IMG/VR virus record: IMGVR_UViG_3300028025_004980
Location: 1-28,775 of that record
Strand: one strand, 5' to 3'
DNA: 28,775 bases
Origin: a virus
The notes below the pieces were generated by a model. It worked only from the letters and a program-made list of their open reading frames with translations, was not told the DNA's origin and did not search any database. Below are positions 7,879 to 14,435 of this stretch, in pieces. Numbering within the stretch: position 1 is the first letter of the stretch; every line of letters begins with the position of its first letter. The translations under genes and the position numbers were made by a program.

Positions 7879-8259
7879 ATGACAAAAATGAAAAAAATTC
7901 TTTTAATCGTATTGGTATCTACAATTTTAACAGGATGTTATAAGGAGGATATTTTACCAACCCCTCAATCAGTATCAGAAGATCTTAAAATGACGAGTTC
8001 AGTTGGTATTAAATTACAAACTGTTTTTGTAACCTCTGAGGTTGCAATGAATGTTAAAACTGAAACTGCAGGTTCGGTAACAGTTAAAATATTCGACATT
8101 TCAAATAGAGTGGTGTCTAAAGAAACGATGAATGTAGTGGCTGGTGATAACCTTTTAAAGGTTTATACCAACGCATTACCATCGTCCGCATATAGAATAG
8201 GGTTATTTGATTCTAACAATAAACAATTAGGAATAACAGATTTTAATAAAATACAATAA
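7879..8259 (+). CDS. Lipoprotein, paralogue of upstream gene
   Basis: This 126-aa protein may start at ATG 7879 or at ATG 7888 (the second Met, MKKILL), which would give a more standard signal. The lipobox is LTGC. The mature part contains SVTVKIFDISNRVVSKETM, KVYTNALP and YRIGLFDS, close in layout to the neighbour at 7532-7876 and to the end of type IX secretion sorting domains. It lies 2 nt after the upstream stop. It is probably a surface or periplasmic lipoprotein, and its partner is unknown. Confidence 0.65.
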   Translation: MTKMKKILLIVLVSTILTGCYKEDILPTPQSVSEDLKMTSSVGIKLQTVFVTSEVAMNVKTETAGSVTVKIFDISNRVVSKETMNVVAGDNLLKVYTNALPSSAYRIGLFDSNNKQLGITDFNKIQ

Positions 8260-8278
8260 TTATATAAAAACAAATACA

Positions 8279-8599
8279 ATGGCAGAAGAATTAGAAGAAA
8301 ACAACGATGGTACTTGGACTGGTTTAAAAAAGACCATTATTGGTGTAGTAACAACCGCAGTAATGGGATTAGGAACTTGGGGAGTAACCCAAATAACTGG
8401 AGGTGGGGATGAACCTGCGCCTGTACAACAGGCTGCACCTGTAATTAACATTACAAACTCGAACCAACAAGCTCAACAGGCTTCAGGTGGTGGGGGTAAA
8501 ACTGTTATTATTAAAGAAAAAGAAACCGTTAAAGAACCTGCAAAACCGGTTAAGAAAAAAGAAGGTGATGAATTTAAAGAGGAAGCTCCAAAATGGTAA
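8279..8599 (+). CDS. Single-pass membrane protein (106 aa)
   Basis: The N-terminal 16 residues are acidic. They are followed by one hydrophobic segment (about 20-40, IIGVVTTAVMGLGTWGVTQI) and a low-complexity tail of Gly, Gln, Pro and charged residues. There is no signal cleavage site. It opens a run of small membrane proteins (8279-9993) in which holin-, antiholin- or spanin-like roles are plausible, but no endolysin is recognisable nearby. No function is assigned. Confidence 0.65.
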   Translation: MAEELEENNDGTWTGLKKTIIGVVTTAVMGLGTWGVTQITGGGDEPAPVQQAAPVINITNSNQQAQQASGGGGKTVIIKEKETVKEPAKPVKKKEGDEFKEEAPKW

Positions 8600-8605
8600 T
8601 TTAAT

Positions 8606-9220
8606 ATGAAAGAAGAACAATCAGGTGGATTTAAAGAATTATTAGCTAATATGATGAAACGTAGGTGGTTTATCACCGCCATCGTATTAGGTGGATTTAT
8701 GGTAATCATTATGGGTATATTTGGGGCGATCCTAAATAAATCCGCAATAGAAGGTGAGTGGAAAGAACTTTTACTTTTATTATTGGGAGCCTTCATTGGT
8801 TCATATGGTAAAATCATTGACTATTGGTTTAGTGATACCGATAAGGATAAGATGTTAGTTCAGAAAATGGACGAGGAAGATGGTACATCATTGAGTAATA
8901 CTGCAGATATGCCAAACAATCCAATTGTCCCAATGTCAACCGCACCATTGGTATTATCAGAATCGGCAACAGAACCAAATAATCCACAACATACTGAAAG
9001 CCCCCTCAAACCTGAAAACAAAGTAGGTGTAGAGGTTGATGAAGATGGTGATGGTGTAATGGATGGTTTAGATTTTGATGGTGATGGTAAGATTGATGAA
9101 TACTTTGCACACAGACAATGTGAACACGTTTGGGGCGACTTGGACGGGGATGGTGAAGAAGAATGTTTAAAGTGTGGTAAAGTTAGAGATGATGAAGCTG
9201 AAATAAATATGGAAGGTTAA
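8606..9220 (+). CDS. Holin-like membrane protein with Ca2+ and Zn2+ motifs
   Basis: Two hydrophobic segments (about 22-44 and 54-75) are joined by a short loop. The second, LLLLLLGAFIGSYGKIIDYWF, resembles the end of GTA/3-TM-type phage holins. After a Ser/Pro-rich linker come repeated acidic Ca2+-type loops (DEDGDGVMDGLDFDGDGKID, 145-164, and DLDGDGEEE, 178-186). These are interleaved with a zinc-ribbon-like set: C172, H174, C187 and C190. A holin with a metal-binding tail is unusual. It could instead be an unrelated membrane protein that shares only the hydrophobic pattern. Confidence 0.6.
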   Translation: MKEEQSGGFKELLANMMKRRWFITAIVLGGFMVIIMGIFGAILNKSAIEGEWKELLLLLLGAFIGSYGKIIDYWFSDTDKDKMLVQKMDEEDGTSLSNTADMPNNPIVPMSTAPLVLSESATEPNNPQHTESPLKPENKVGVEVDEDGDGVMDGLDFDGDGKIDEYFAHRQCEHVWGDLDGDGEEECLKCGKVRDDEAEINMEG

Positions 9221-9246
9221 AATAAACTAAAATAAAAACGACAAAA

Positions 9247-9495
9247 ATGAATTTTAAACAATGGGTTATCGAACTTTTCAAAGATGAAAGGGGGTCAATA
9301 TCGGTTAAACCGGTAATTGCTATGATAGGAGCGACATTCCTATGTGTTACAATGGTATTAAATTCGTTCTCTCACGCGGATTTTGCACCATCACCTGAGT
9401 TAGTAAACGCTGTAATGATTATTACAGGTATAGGTATGGGTGCGGATACTTTGGACAAATTTACACACAAAAAGAAAGACGAAACAGAAGGTTAA
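9247..9495 (+). CDS. Small membrane protein, holin candidate (82 aa)
   Basis: An amphipathic N-terminus is followed by two hydrophobic segments (about 20-41 and 52-68) and a Lys/Glu-rich C-terminal tail. This is the size and layout of a two-TM phage holin. It directly follows another holin-like gene and is closed by a terminator at 9499-9523, so the two could be a holin and antiholin pair. No family motif proves this. Confidence 0.6.
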   Translation: MNFKQWVIELFKDERGSISVKPVIAMIGATFLCVTMVLNSFSHADFAPSPELVNAVMIITGIGMGADTLDKFTHKKKDETEG

Positions 9496-9498
9496 CAT

Positions 9499-9523
9499 AA
9501 AAGGAGGATTATTCCTCCTTTTT
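9499..9523 (+). terminator. Intrinsic terminator
   Basis: The hairpin AAGGAGGA-TTAT-TCCTCCTT is followed by a T run. It closes the transcript containing 1607-9495 and lies just before a TATTTATA element. Confidence 0.9.
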
Positions 9524-9532
9524 ATTTACAAG

Positions 9533-9540
9533 TATTTATA
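9533..9540 (+). promoter_or_regulatory. TATTTATA late-promoter-like element
   Basis: The exact octamer TATTTATA, preceded by G, lies 13 nt before ATG 9554 and directly after a terminator. That is the position expected of a new transcript start. Confidence 0.5.
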
Positions 9541-9553
9541 TATAAAATAGTGT

Positions 9554-9790
9554 ATGACATTATCATTTAAAAACATCGGAGAAAGTTTATTAAAAGCGTA
9601 CCTTGGGTTCGTCGGACTTTGGTTAGTTTTTGCATTAAGCTTTCAAGTTTTCTTTATCTATTTGCATTTTACAAATCAAGAAGAGAGAGCATTAAACATT
9701 ACGAATCAAATTTCTTGGAAAATAGATGGAGCGTTTAAAAATAATCCAGATAACATATGGTACGAGGAACCATTAATTGATAAGAAATGA
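9554..9790 (+). CDS. Single-pass membrane protein (78 aa)
   Basis: One long hydrophobic segment (about 15-38) follows a short N-terminus. The C-terminal half is polar with several N and E residues. It overlaps the next gene by an ATGA junction, so the two membrane proteins are probably co-translated. The family is not recognised. Confidence 0.65.
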   Translation: MTLSFKNIGESLLKAYLGFVGLWLVFALSFQVFFIYLHFTNQEERALNITNQISWKIDGAFKNNPDNIWYEEPLIDKK

Positions 9791-9993
9791 AAAATTGGTT
9801 TTTAAAACACGAACAACTTATTTTGTTCTTTTCATTAGTGATTTATATGGTCACATTAATCTTTGTATTTGATTATGAATTAAAAAATACAAATTGGGCA
9901 AGTATTGTGTGGATAATCCAATTTTTTGGGTTAACAACGTTATTATCGTTAAGAGGAATAAAAAAAGGGTGGTCGTGGCCAAGTAGACCATAA
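9787..9993 (+). CDS. Two-pass small membrane protein (68 aa)
   Basis: Two hydrophobic segments (about 10-29 and 36-55) are separated by a short polar turn, with a basic C-terminal tail. Coupling to the upstream gene by a 4-nt overlap suggests a two-component membrane unit. The holin-like size is noted, but nothing more can be shown. Confidence 0.6.
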   Translation: MKNWFLKHEQLILFFSLVIYMVTLIFVFDYELKNTNWASIVWIIQFFGLTTLLSLRGIKKGWSWPSRP

Positions 9994-10009
9994 ATTAAAA
10001 ATAAAATGT

Positions 10010-10732
10010 ATGAAAAAATTATTAACATTATTAGGAGTTTTTTTACTAAGCGTTGTTGTCGTTAATGGACAAACAATCGGAACAACTAAAACTGAAGAAT
10101 ATAAAGCAGATTTCGAAAAGAAAAAGGACATAAGTGCTTATTTGGATTATGATGGACCTCAAATTCCCATTCAAATTTTAAAAGCAGGTATATCCGATGA
10201 AATATATGAGATGTATCCTGAATTAAAGGAAAAACGTGTAGGTTTAGGTGTCGCTAACATATCAATGGAATACCTTGAAAATCTAAATAGATTCAAATTT
10301 ACTGAGGATAAAACAGAAATTAAGAATCGTATGGTAAAACAATTCCAAGCATCTCAAGCGGGTATTTCAGAAAACAAGTTGGATGGCCGAGGTAAAATCA
10401 ATTTGGCGAAATATTTTGTAACTATCGAGTGTTACGATTATTCAGTATCTGAAGACGAAACTATCAGTTTAAAGAATGGTGTTAAAGATAATATGGTTAC
10501 TCGTATAGGTCTTCAAGTTAGATTTACAGATGCGGAAACTGGTGTAGTATTTGGTGGGTCTGGATTGGGTGAGGCTAAGACAACAAGAGAACTTACCTTA
10601 TTATCTGACGCAACCGTTGACCCAATTAAATTTAATCAATCAACAATCTCAATTGCAACCAAAAAAGCATTAGATATTGCATGTGCCAATATTCTTGATA
10701 GAATGATTAAAAAAGGAATTTTTACTAAATAA
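10010..10732 (+). CDS. Secreted CsgG-family-like protein
   Basis: This 240-aa protein has a signal peptide ending VNGQ. The mature part follows the CsgG plan: a strand (KRVGLGVANISM), a basic helix leading to KQFQAS, then LAKYFVTIECYDYS, then a long strand pair with MVTRIGLQVRFTDAETGVV and GGSGLGEAK, then a final helix (SIATKKALDIACANILDRM). In curli systems CsgG is the outer-membrane secretion channel. CsgG homologues have been noted in marine phage genomes, but their role there is unsettled. No lipobox is present here, unlike E. coli CsgG. A shorter relative lies at 1607-2125. A terminator follows at 10759-10784. Confidence 0.65.
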   Translation: MKKLLTLLGVFLLSVVVVNGQTIGTTKTEEYKADFEKKKDISAYLDYDGPQIPIQILKAGISDEIYEMYPELKEKRVGLGVANISMEYLENLNRFKFTEDKTEIKNRMVKQFQASQAGISENKLDGRGKINLAKYFVTIECYDYSVSEDETISLKNGVKDNMVTRIGLQVRFTDAETGVVFGGSGLGEAKTTRELTLLSDATVDPIKFNQSTISIATKKALDIACANILDRMIKKGIFTK

Positions 10733-10758
10733 AACATAAAACAAAGTTTTAACAATAT

Positions 10759-10784
10759 AGGGAGCGTAATAACTCCCTTTTTTT
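10759..10784 (+). terminator. Intrinsic terminator
   Basis: The stem GGGAG (10760-10764) pairs with CTCCC (10773-10777), followed by TTTTTTT. It closes the CsgG-like gene and directly precedes a TATTTATA element. Confidence 0.85.
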
Positions 10785-10785
10785 A

Positions 10786-10793
10786 TATTTATA
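10786..10793 (+). promoter_or_regulatory. TATTTATA late-promoter-like element
   Basis: The exact octamer ends 4 nt before ATG 10798 and lies immediately after a terminator T run. Confidence 0.5.
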
Positions 10794-10797
10794 AGAT

Positions 10798-10977
10798 ATG
10801 AAGAAGTTTTATAGAATATATGATAATAAAGTTTTTTTTGGGGTTTGCGAAGGATTAGGTCACCATACCAATATTGATCCCTTGGTTTGGAGAATGTTAT
10901 TCTTTTTTTTGATTTTTTCCCCAATACCAATAATAACCGGTTATATATTAACCACAATTTTAACTAAAAGCATATGA
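10798..10977 (+). CDS. PspC-domain membrane protein (59 aa)
   Basis: This short gene encodes a near-minimal PspC domain: FFGVCEGLGHHTNIDPLVWR followed by a hydrophobic segment with FFFLIF and ending ITGYILTTILT. The G-V-C-x-G-L and ID-P-x-x-x-R pattern is the family signature. In bacteria, PspC senses or answers inner-membrane stress with PspA/PspB; stand-alone small PspC proteins also exist as toxin-like or membrane-protective proteins. It overlaps the next gene by ATGA. Its presence among phage envelope genes suggests that it counters membrane damage caused by the exported proteins or the infection; that is inference. Confidence 0.8.
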   Translation: MKKFYRIYDNKVFFGVCEGLGHHTNIDPLVWRMLFFFLIFSPIPIITGYILTTILTKSI

Positions 10978-11804
10978 AAACAATTTTATTTTTTATCTTC
11001 TTAGTACCGACATTAGTATTCGGTCAAGTCTCATCTTGGAGAGGTGGGGGTACAAGTCAACCACAAAGATCAACATTTTCAACTCAACCATCAGTTTCAC
11101 AAAGAAATGATGTAAGTAATTGGAGAAGTCAACCACCATCAAGGGGGTACGATAGACCAATAAGAACAAAACCTGGTTCAAATGTAATCATTAGAGACCC
11201 ATGGTTAATGAATGGTTGGGGATGGAATCGATGGGATATGTGGGGGGCACCAGCATTTGGTTGGAACTTTTGGCAACCATCTTGGTATTGGAATGATTGG
11301 GGTTATAGACAACCCGCAAGAATTTATGTGTATGGTGATGGTAAAAGAGATACCATTAGAGGAAAGAAACCAATAATTAATTTTGGTGTACAAAAAACAA
11401 CCGATAATCAGGTTGGTGGATTTTTCACAATAGGTAATAAAGGGTATTTCATAACCGAATATAACGCTAGTGTTGAAAGAGATAATTCAACATTTTTTCC
11501 TTTTGGAAACATAACTCAGGTTGATTTTCCTTTAGTAAAAGATTTAGTACAAAGACAAAGTTTTTATATCGGTGCAGGAAAAAGAATTAAAAGAACGGGT
11601 GTACATGTGATGATTGGAACCGTTAGTGAGGATGTAAAATGGAGGGGTAGGGATGATTTAGGATATATAACATTCCCTAAATACTTAGATAGGTTTACCA
11701 CAATAAAAATAGGTACATTACACGATTATAAAAATTTTACATTAAAACTTGATTATGATCCAATTATTCGTAATGGTACTTTTGGATTAGGAATTAATTT
11801 ATAA
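10974..11804 (+). CDS. Secreted Trp-rich/beta-barrel-like protein
   Basis: This 276-aa protein has a signal peptide ending LVFGQ. It is followed by a low-complexity Ser/Gln/Arg/Pro segment (21-70) and a remarkable Trp/Gly/Asn-rich stretch (about 71-115, many W residues). The C-terminal 150 residues show alternating strand patterns (GGFFTIGNKGYFITEY, FTLKLDYDPIIRNGTFGLGI) typical of outer-membrane barrels in Bacteroidota. It is translationally coupled to the PspC gene. The function is unknown; location at or outside the outer membrane is likely. Confidence 0.65.
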   Translation: MKTILFFIFLVPTLVFGQVSSWRGGGTSQPQRSTFSTQPSVSQRNDVSNWRSQPPSRGYDRPIRTKPGSNVIIRDPWLMNGWGWNRWDMWGAPAFGWNFWQPSWYWNDWGYRQPARIYVYGDGKRDTIRGKKPIINFGVQKTTDNQVGGFFTIGNKGYFITEYNASVERDNSTFFPFGNITQVDFPLVKDLVQRQSFYIGAGKRIKRTGVHVMIGTVSEDVKWRGRDDLGYITFPKYLDRFTTIKIGTLHDYKNFTLKLDYDPIIRNGTFGLGINL

Positions 11805-11805
11805 A

Positions 11806-13224
11806 ATGAAAAAAATAATAATCTCTCTCCTAATATTATTTTTTTGTTTTGACTCTTTTTCACAAACATACACACAAACGTTTATTGATAAATGTAGTGG
11901 TGAAAAAAAAGTGGCAACGACAACCATTATAAATGGTAATGCCACAGTATCTTTTTATAATCAGGTAAGAACGTTTTCTCCTATGGAGGTACAGATGGGG
12001 GTCGTACAAACTTGGTTATTTACAACTAAGGCAACATACGAAGCATTAACTTGTCCGGTAATTAATAATCCAATAGTACAACAGGCGGTTACAAACGCGG
12101 CAGCTCAAACAGCATCTAACGCCGCAGCAACTGCGGCTAGTTCCGCAGCAAGTTCTGCGGCATCATCATCTGCAAGTTCTGCGGCAAGTAGTTCGGCAAG
12201 TTCAGCTGCCGCTAGTTCAGCATCATCGACACCACCAACAACAACCCCACCACCAACACAAAGTAGTTCACCACCACCTGCTAGTGGTTCATCTAGTAGT
12301 TCATCTAGTAGTTCATCTAGTAGTTCATCTGAAAGTAAGACCGAAACAAAAACGGAAACTAAATCAGAAACAAAGAGTGAATCTAAGTCAGAATCAAAAT
12401 CTGAAAGTAAGAGTGAAGAAAAGAAAGAAGAATCTAAATCGGAATCTAAAAAAGAAGAGAAGAAAGAAGAATCTAAAGAAGAGAAAAAAGAGGAATCTAA
12501 AGAAGAAAAAAAAGAAGAGAAAAAAGAGGAAAAGAAAAAGGAAGAAAAGAAAAAAGAAAAGGCGGCGGTAACAAATCCAATGTTATTGTCGTCAGATTTA
12601 TCCACAATAGAATCTCCCGATGGTAGATGGTTACAATCTGCAACTATCGGGGTTTCCAAATCATCGTTAATGGGTGACGAAAGTTATTCTGCCAATACTG
12701 TCATCATGAGTGATTTAAAAACATTTATTGTTAGTGGTGGATATACTAAAATGGATTTCTCAGAAGGTAAATTAAAGGCAATACATTCATATTCAACAGC
12801 ATTTGCATATTTGAATGGAAATTATATGAATTTATTAGGTTACACATGGATTAAACCAACACCAAAACATGGTGTATTTGGATATAATTTAGGATTAATA
12901 AATTTATTTCTTAAAAACGAAAAAGATAACTACGATTATAACATGTCATCGTCAGTTGTTGCTTTTTGGACTAAACCTTATCAGTATAGTAAAAAGTTAA
13001 CAGTTTCTCCACAAATATTTACAATGTTTGCTCCTTTATCTTGGAATACCGTTGCAGGTACATCCACGGTTAATCGACACATGGGATTCTTGTTAGGTAG
13101 TTCGTTTGATTACAAATTAAGTAAACGATTTGGGTTTAGTTTTAATTACAAACTTAGTGGGAACACTTCTCCCGGATCACCTTGGTTAAGTAACTTTTTA
13201 ATTGGGTCAAGAATGGTGCTTTAA
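11806..13224 (+). CDS. Secreted low-complexity/barrel protein
   Basis: This 472-aa protein has four parts. There is a signal peptide ending SFSQ, and a small Cys-containing domain (21-90). A long low-complexity linker follows: Ala/Ser-rich 97-141, Pro/Thr 142-160, poly-Ser 161-175, and Lys/Glu/Ser-rich 176-252. A C-terminal predicted outer-membrane barrel (about 260-472) is paralogous by eye to the protein at 6382-7275. The layout resembles an anchored surface protein with a charged stalk that could span the periplasm or project outward. It is the last gene of the plus-strand envelope module, and its 3' end overlaps a minus-strand small ORF by 18 nt. Confidence 0.65.
   Translation: MKKIIISLLILFFCFDSFSQTYTQTFIDKCSGEKKVATTTIINGNATVSFYNQVRTFSPMEVQMGVVQTWLFTTKATYEALTCPVINNPIVQQAVTNAAAQTASNAAATAASSAASSAASSSASSAASSSASSAAASSASSTPPTTTPPPTQSSSPPPASGSSSSSSSSSSSSSSESKTETKTETKSETKSESKSESKSESKSEEKKEESKSESKKEEKKEESKEEKKEESKEEKKEEKKEEKKKEEKKKEKAAVTNPMLLSSDLSTIESPDGRWLQSATIGVSKSSLMGDESYSANTVIMSDLKTFIVSGGYTKMDFSEGKLKAIHSYSTAFAYLNGNYMNLLGYTWIKPTPKHGVFGYNLGLINLFLKNEKDNYDYNMSSSVVAFWTKPYQYSKKLTVSPQIFTMFAPLSWNTVAGTSTVNRHMGFLLGSSFDYKLSKRFGFSFNYKLSGNTSPGSPWLSNFLIGSRMVL
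12097..12565 (+). repeat. Low-complexity coding repeats (Ala/Ser, Ser, Lys/Glu)
   Basis: Within the gene at 11806-13224, GCx/TCx/AGT codons build an Ala/Ser run. A tandem 12-mer (AGTTCATCTAGT and its shifts, about 12287-12330) follows, and then a purine-only GAA/AAA tract to about 12565. Long antisense frames across this stretch are shadows of the repeats. Such tracts often vary in length between close relatives through slippage. Confidence 0.85.
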
Positions 13225-13356
13225 CACTTCTTTGTCTAAAGATAGTGGTTTTGTATGTTGACGTTGTTTACGAACTCCGTATTGGGGTTGTGTTTTAGAT
13301 AATGTTATTCCAAAAGAGGAACATAATAAGAATAGACCTATAATTAAATTTAACAT
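13207..13356 (-). CDS. Small exported peptide (49 aa)
   Basis: The ATG at 13356 opens a 49-codon frame whose first 20 residues (MLNLIIGLFLLCSSFGITLS) look like a signal peptide. They are followed by a basic, Gln-rich mature part. It fills most of the gap between two convergent gene sets and ends 18 nt inside the plus-strand gene. The Cys before the serines could be a poor lipobox. There is no homology-level evidence, only the signal-like N-terminus and the position. Confidence 0.4.
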   Translation of the reverse strand: MLNLIIGLFLLCSSFGITLSKTQPQYGVRKQRQHTKPLSLDKEVLKHHS

Positions 13357-13472
13357 ATTGTATTTTTTTTATATAACTATTGTAAAAGTACAATAAAAAT
13401 ATTAGAAAACCAAGAATAATAGGATAATAACAAGAAGTTCTTATTAAAGTACAATTAAATTTTTAGTAATAA

Positions 13473-13507
13473 AAAATCCCCGAAAATCTTATTAAGGATT
13501 CCCGGGG
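13473..13507 (-). terminator. Intrinsic terminator of the minus-strand RNA repair region
   Basis: On the minus strand, CCCCG pairs with CGGGG around an inner partial stem (AATC/GATT), followed by ATTTTTTATT. It lies downstream of the gene at 13545-13895. Confidence 0.75.
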
Positions 13508-13544
13508 ACATGACAAAAATAAATGTACCTCTCTCCTGATACAA

Positions 13545-13895
13545 TTAAATGGTAACTAAAATTTTATTATTAGTCAAGTCTTCGTATAAATTTTTTATTT
13601 CAGCACATTTTTCATAATCCTCAATACTCTCAAAAAAAGGAATAACATCACGAGATAAAACAATTGTTTCGTTTCTATTAAACTTAAATTCCGTATCCCA
13701 CTCTAACCCTTGGATAATAGCCTGAATATATAGGGATAGAACACGTTTTTTGGTTTCTTTAAACCCTTTAAAGACCTCAACAATGTTTTCATATATCGAT
13801 TGTTTATTAATGTCGTAAAAGTCATTAAAATCGGTATACTTACCTTTAATGTACATCGTTTTGTAGGGTGTTTTTGTTTTTGCTGTGTACGCCAT
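13545..13895 (-). CDS. Hypothetical protein (116 aa)
   Basis: This is a soluble, mostly helical-looking 116-aa protein. The N-terminal region is basic, and the middle has a helix (SIYENIVEVFKGFKETKKRV). There is no signal peptide, and no known motif was recognised. It follows the cREC gene by 51 nt but has its own TATTTATC element at 13920-13927, so it may be expressed separately from the RNA repair genes. Its role in RNA repair is only suggested by position. Confidence 0.7.
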   Translation of the reverse strand: MAYTAKTKTPYKTMYIKGKYTDFNDFYDINKQSIYENIVEVFKGFKETKKRVLSLYIQAIIQGLEWDTEFKFNRNETIVLSRDVIPFFESIEDYEKCAEIKNLYEDLTNNKILVTI

Positions 13896-13919
13896 GATTA
13901 TTTTATTTAAGGTTATAAA

Positions 13920-13927
13920 GATAAATA
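13920..13927 (-). promoter_or_regulatory. TATTTATC late-promoter-like element
   Basis: Read on the minus strand, the octamer lies 24 nt before ATG 13895, in the short gap after the cREC gene. Confidence 0.4.
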
Positions 13928-13946
13928 ATAATTCGTAATAAAAAAA

Positions 13947-14435
13947 TTATTTTTTGTTACTTCTGTCCCATTTTGCTTTTCTAGCTTCTGGTGATAATCT
14001 AAACTCTTCATCGATAGTATGTTCAAATGTAAATCTACGACATAATTCGGGAAGTCTACAATTTTTTAAATAATTGTTAATATATCCCATCATATTATGT
14101 GCACCGATTGGGTTCGCAGAATGAACATAAATTTGTGGTAAAGGTATGTTTTTTGTCATACTCTCACTAACTAAAAATTTACAACAATCGTATCCTGTTT
14201 TTTCATTAATAATATTTTCATAATTTATTTGGTAATTACTTTTTGCATTCGTATAGTATTCCTCCATTGCTTGATCACCCAAATCATGGTCTAACGATAT
14301 CAAATCAAAATTCTCCAATCCGTTTAATCTAATTATTGAAACAAATTGTTCATAATTTCTAACAACAATCCAATCATCACCTTTTGGTGTTCGTATATCA
14401 TCGAGATATAATCTCAATCTTTTATTAATTTTCAT
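13947..14435 (-). CDS. cREC (cyclic-phosphate processing receiver) protein
   Basis: This 162-aa protein shows the signature of the receiver-like cREC domain: LDDIR (11-15), SLDHDLG (47-53), TGYD (80-83) and VHSANPIGAHNM (104-115). The acidic triad and the HSANPxG motif match the family that comparative genomics linked to RNA repair and predicted to act on 2',3'-cyclic phosphates. It overlaps the RNA ligase gene by 11 nt, so the two are translated together. In T4, end healing of cleaved tRNA uses the phosphatase half of polynucleotide kinase. The kinase here lacks that half, and this protein is the natural candidate to replace it. Biochemistry for the family is scarce, so the activity is a prediction. 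Confidence 0.8.
   Translation of the reverse strand: MKINKRLRLYLDDIRTPKGDDWIVVRNYEQFVSIIRLNGLENFDLISLDHDLGDQAMEEYYTNAKSNYQINYENIINEKTGYDCCKFLVSESMTKNIPLPQIYVHSANPIGAHNMMGYINNYLKNCRLPELCRRFTFEHTIDEEFRLSPEARKAKWDRSNKK

Noticed and set aside
12287-12330. CRISPR-like array
   Set aside because: The 12-nt repeats are tandem without spacers and lie inside a coding frame.
12105-12659. 184-codon minus-strand frame opposite the low-complexity gene
   Set aside because: It mirrors the Ala/Ser and Lys/Glu repeats as poly-Ser/Phe/Asp/Leu; it is a shadow of the repeat with no gene-like features.
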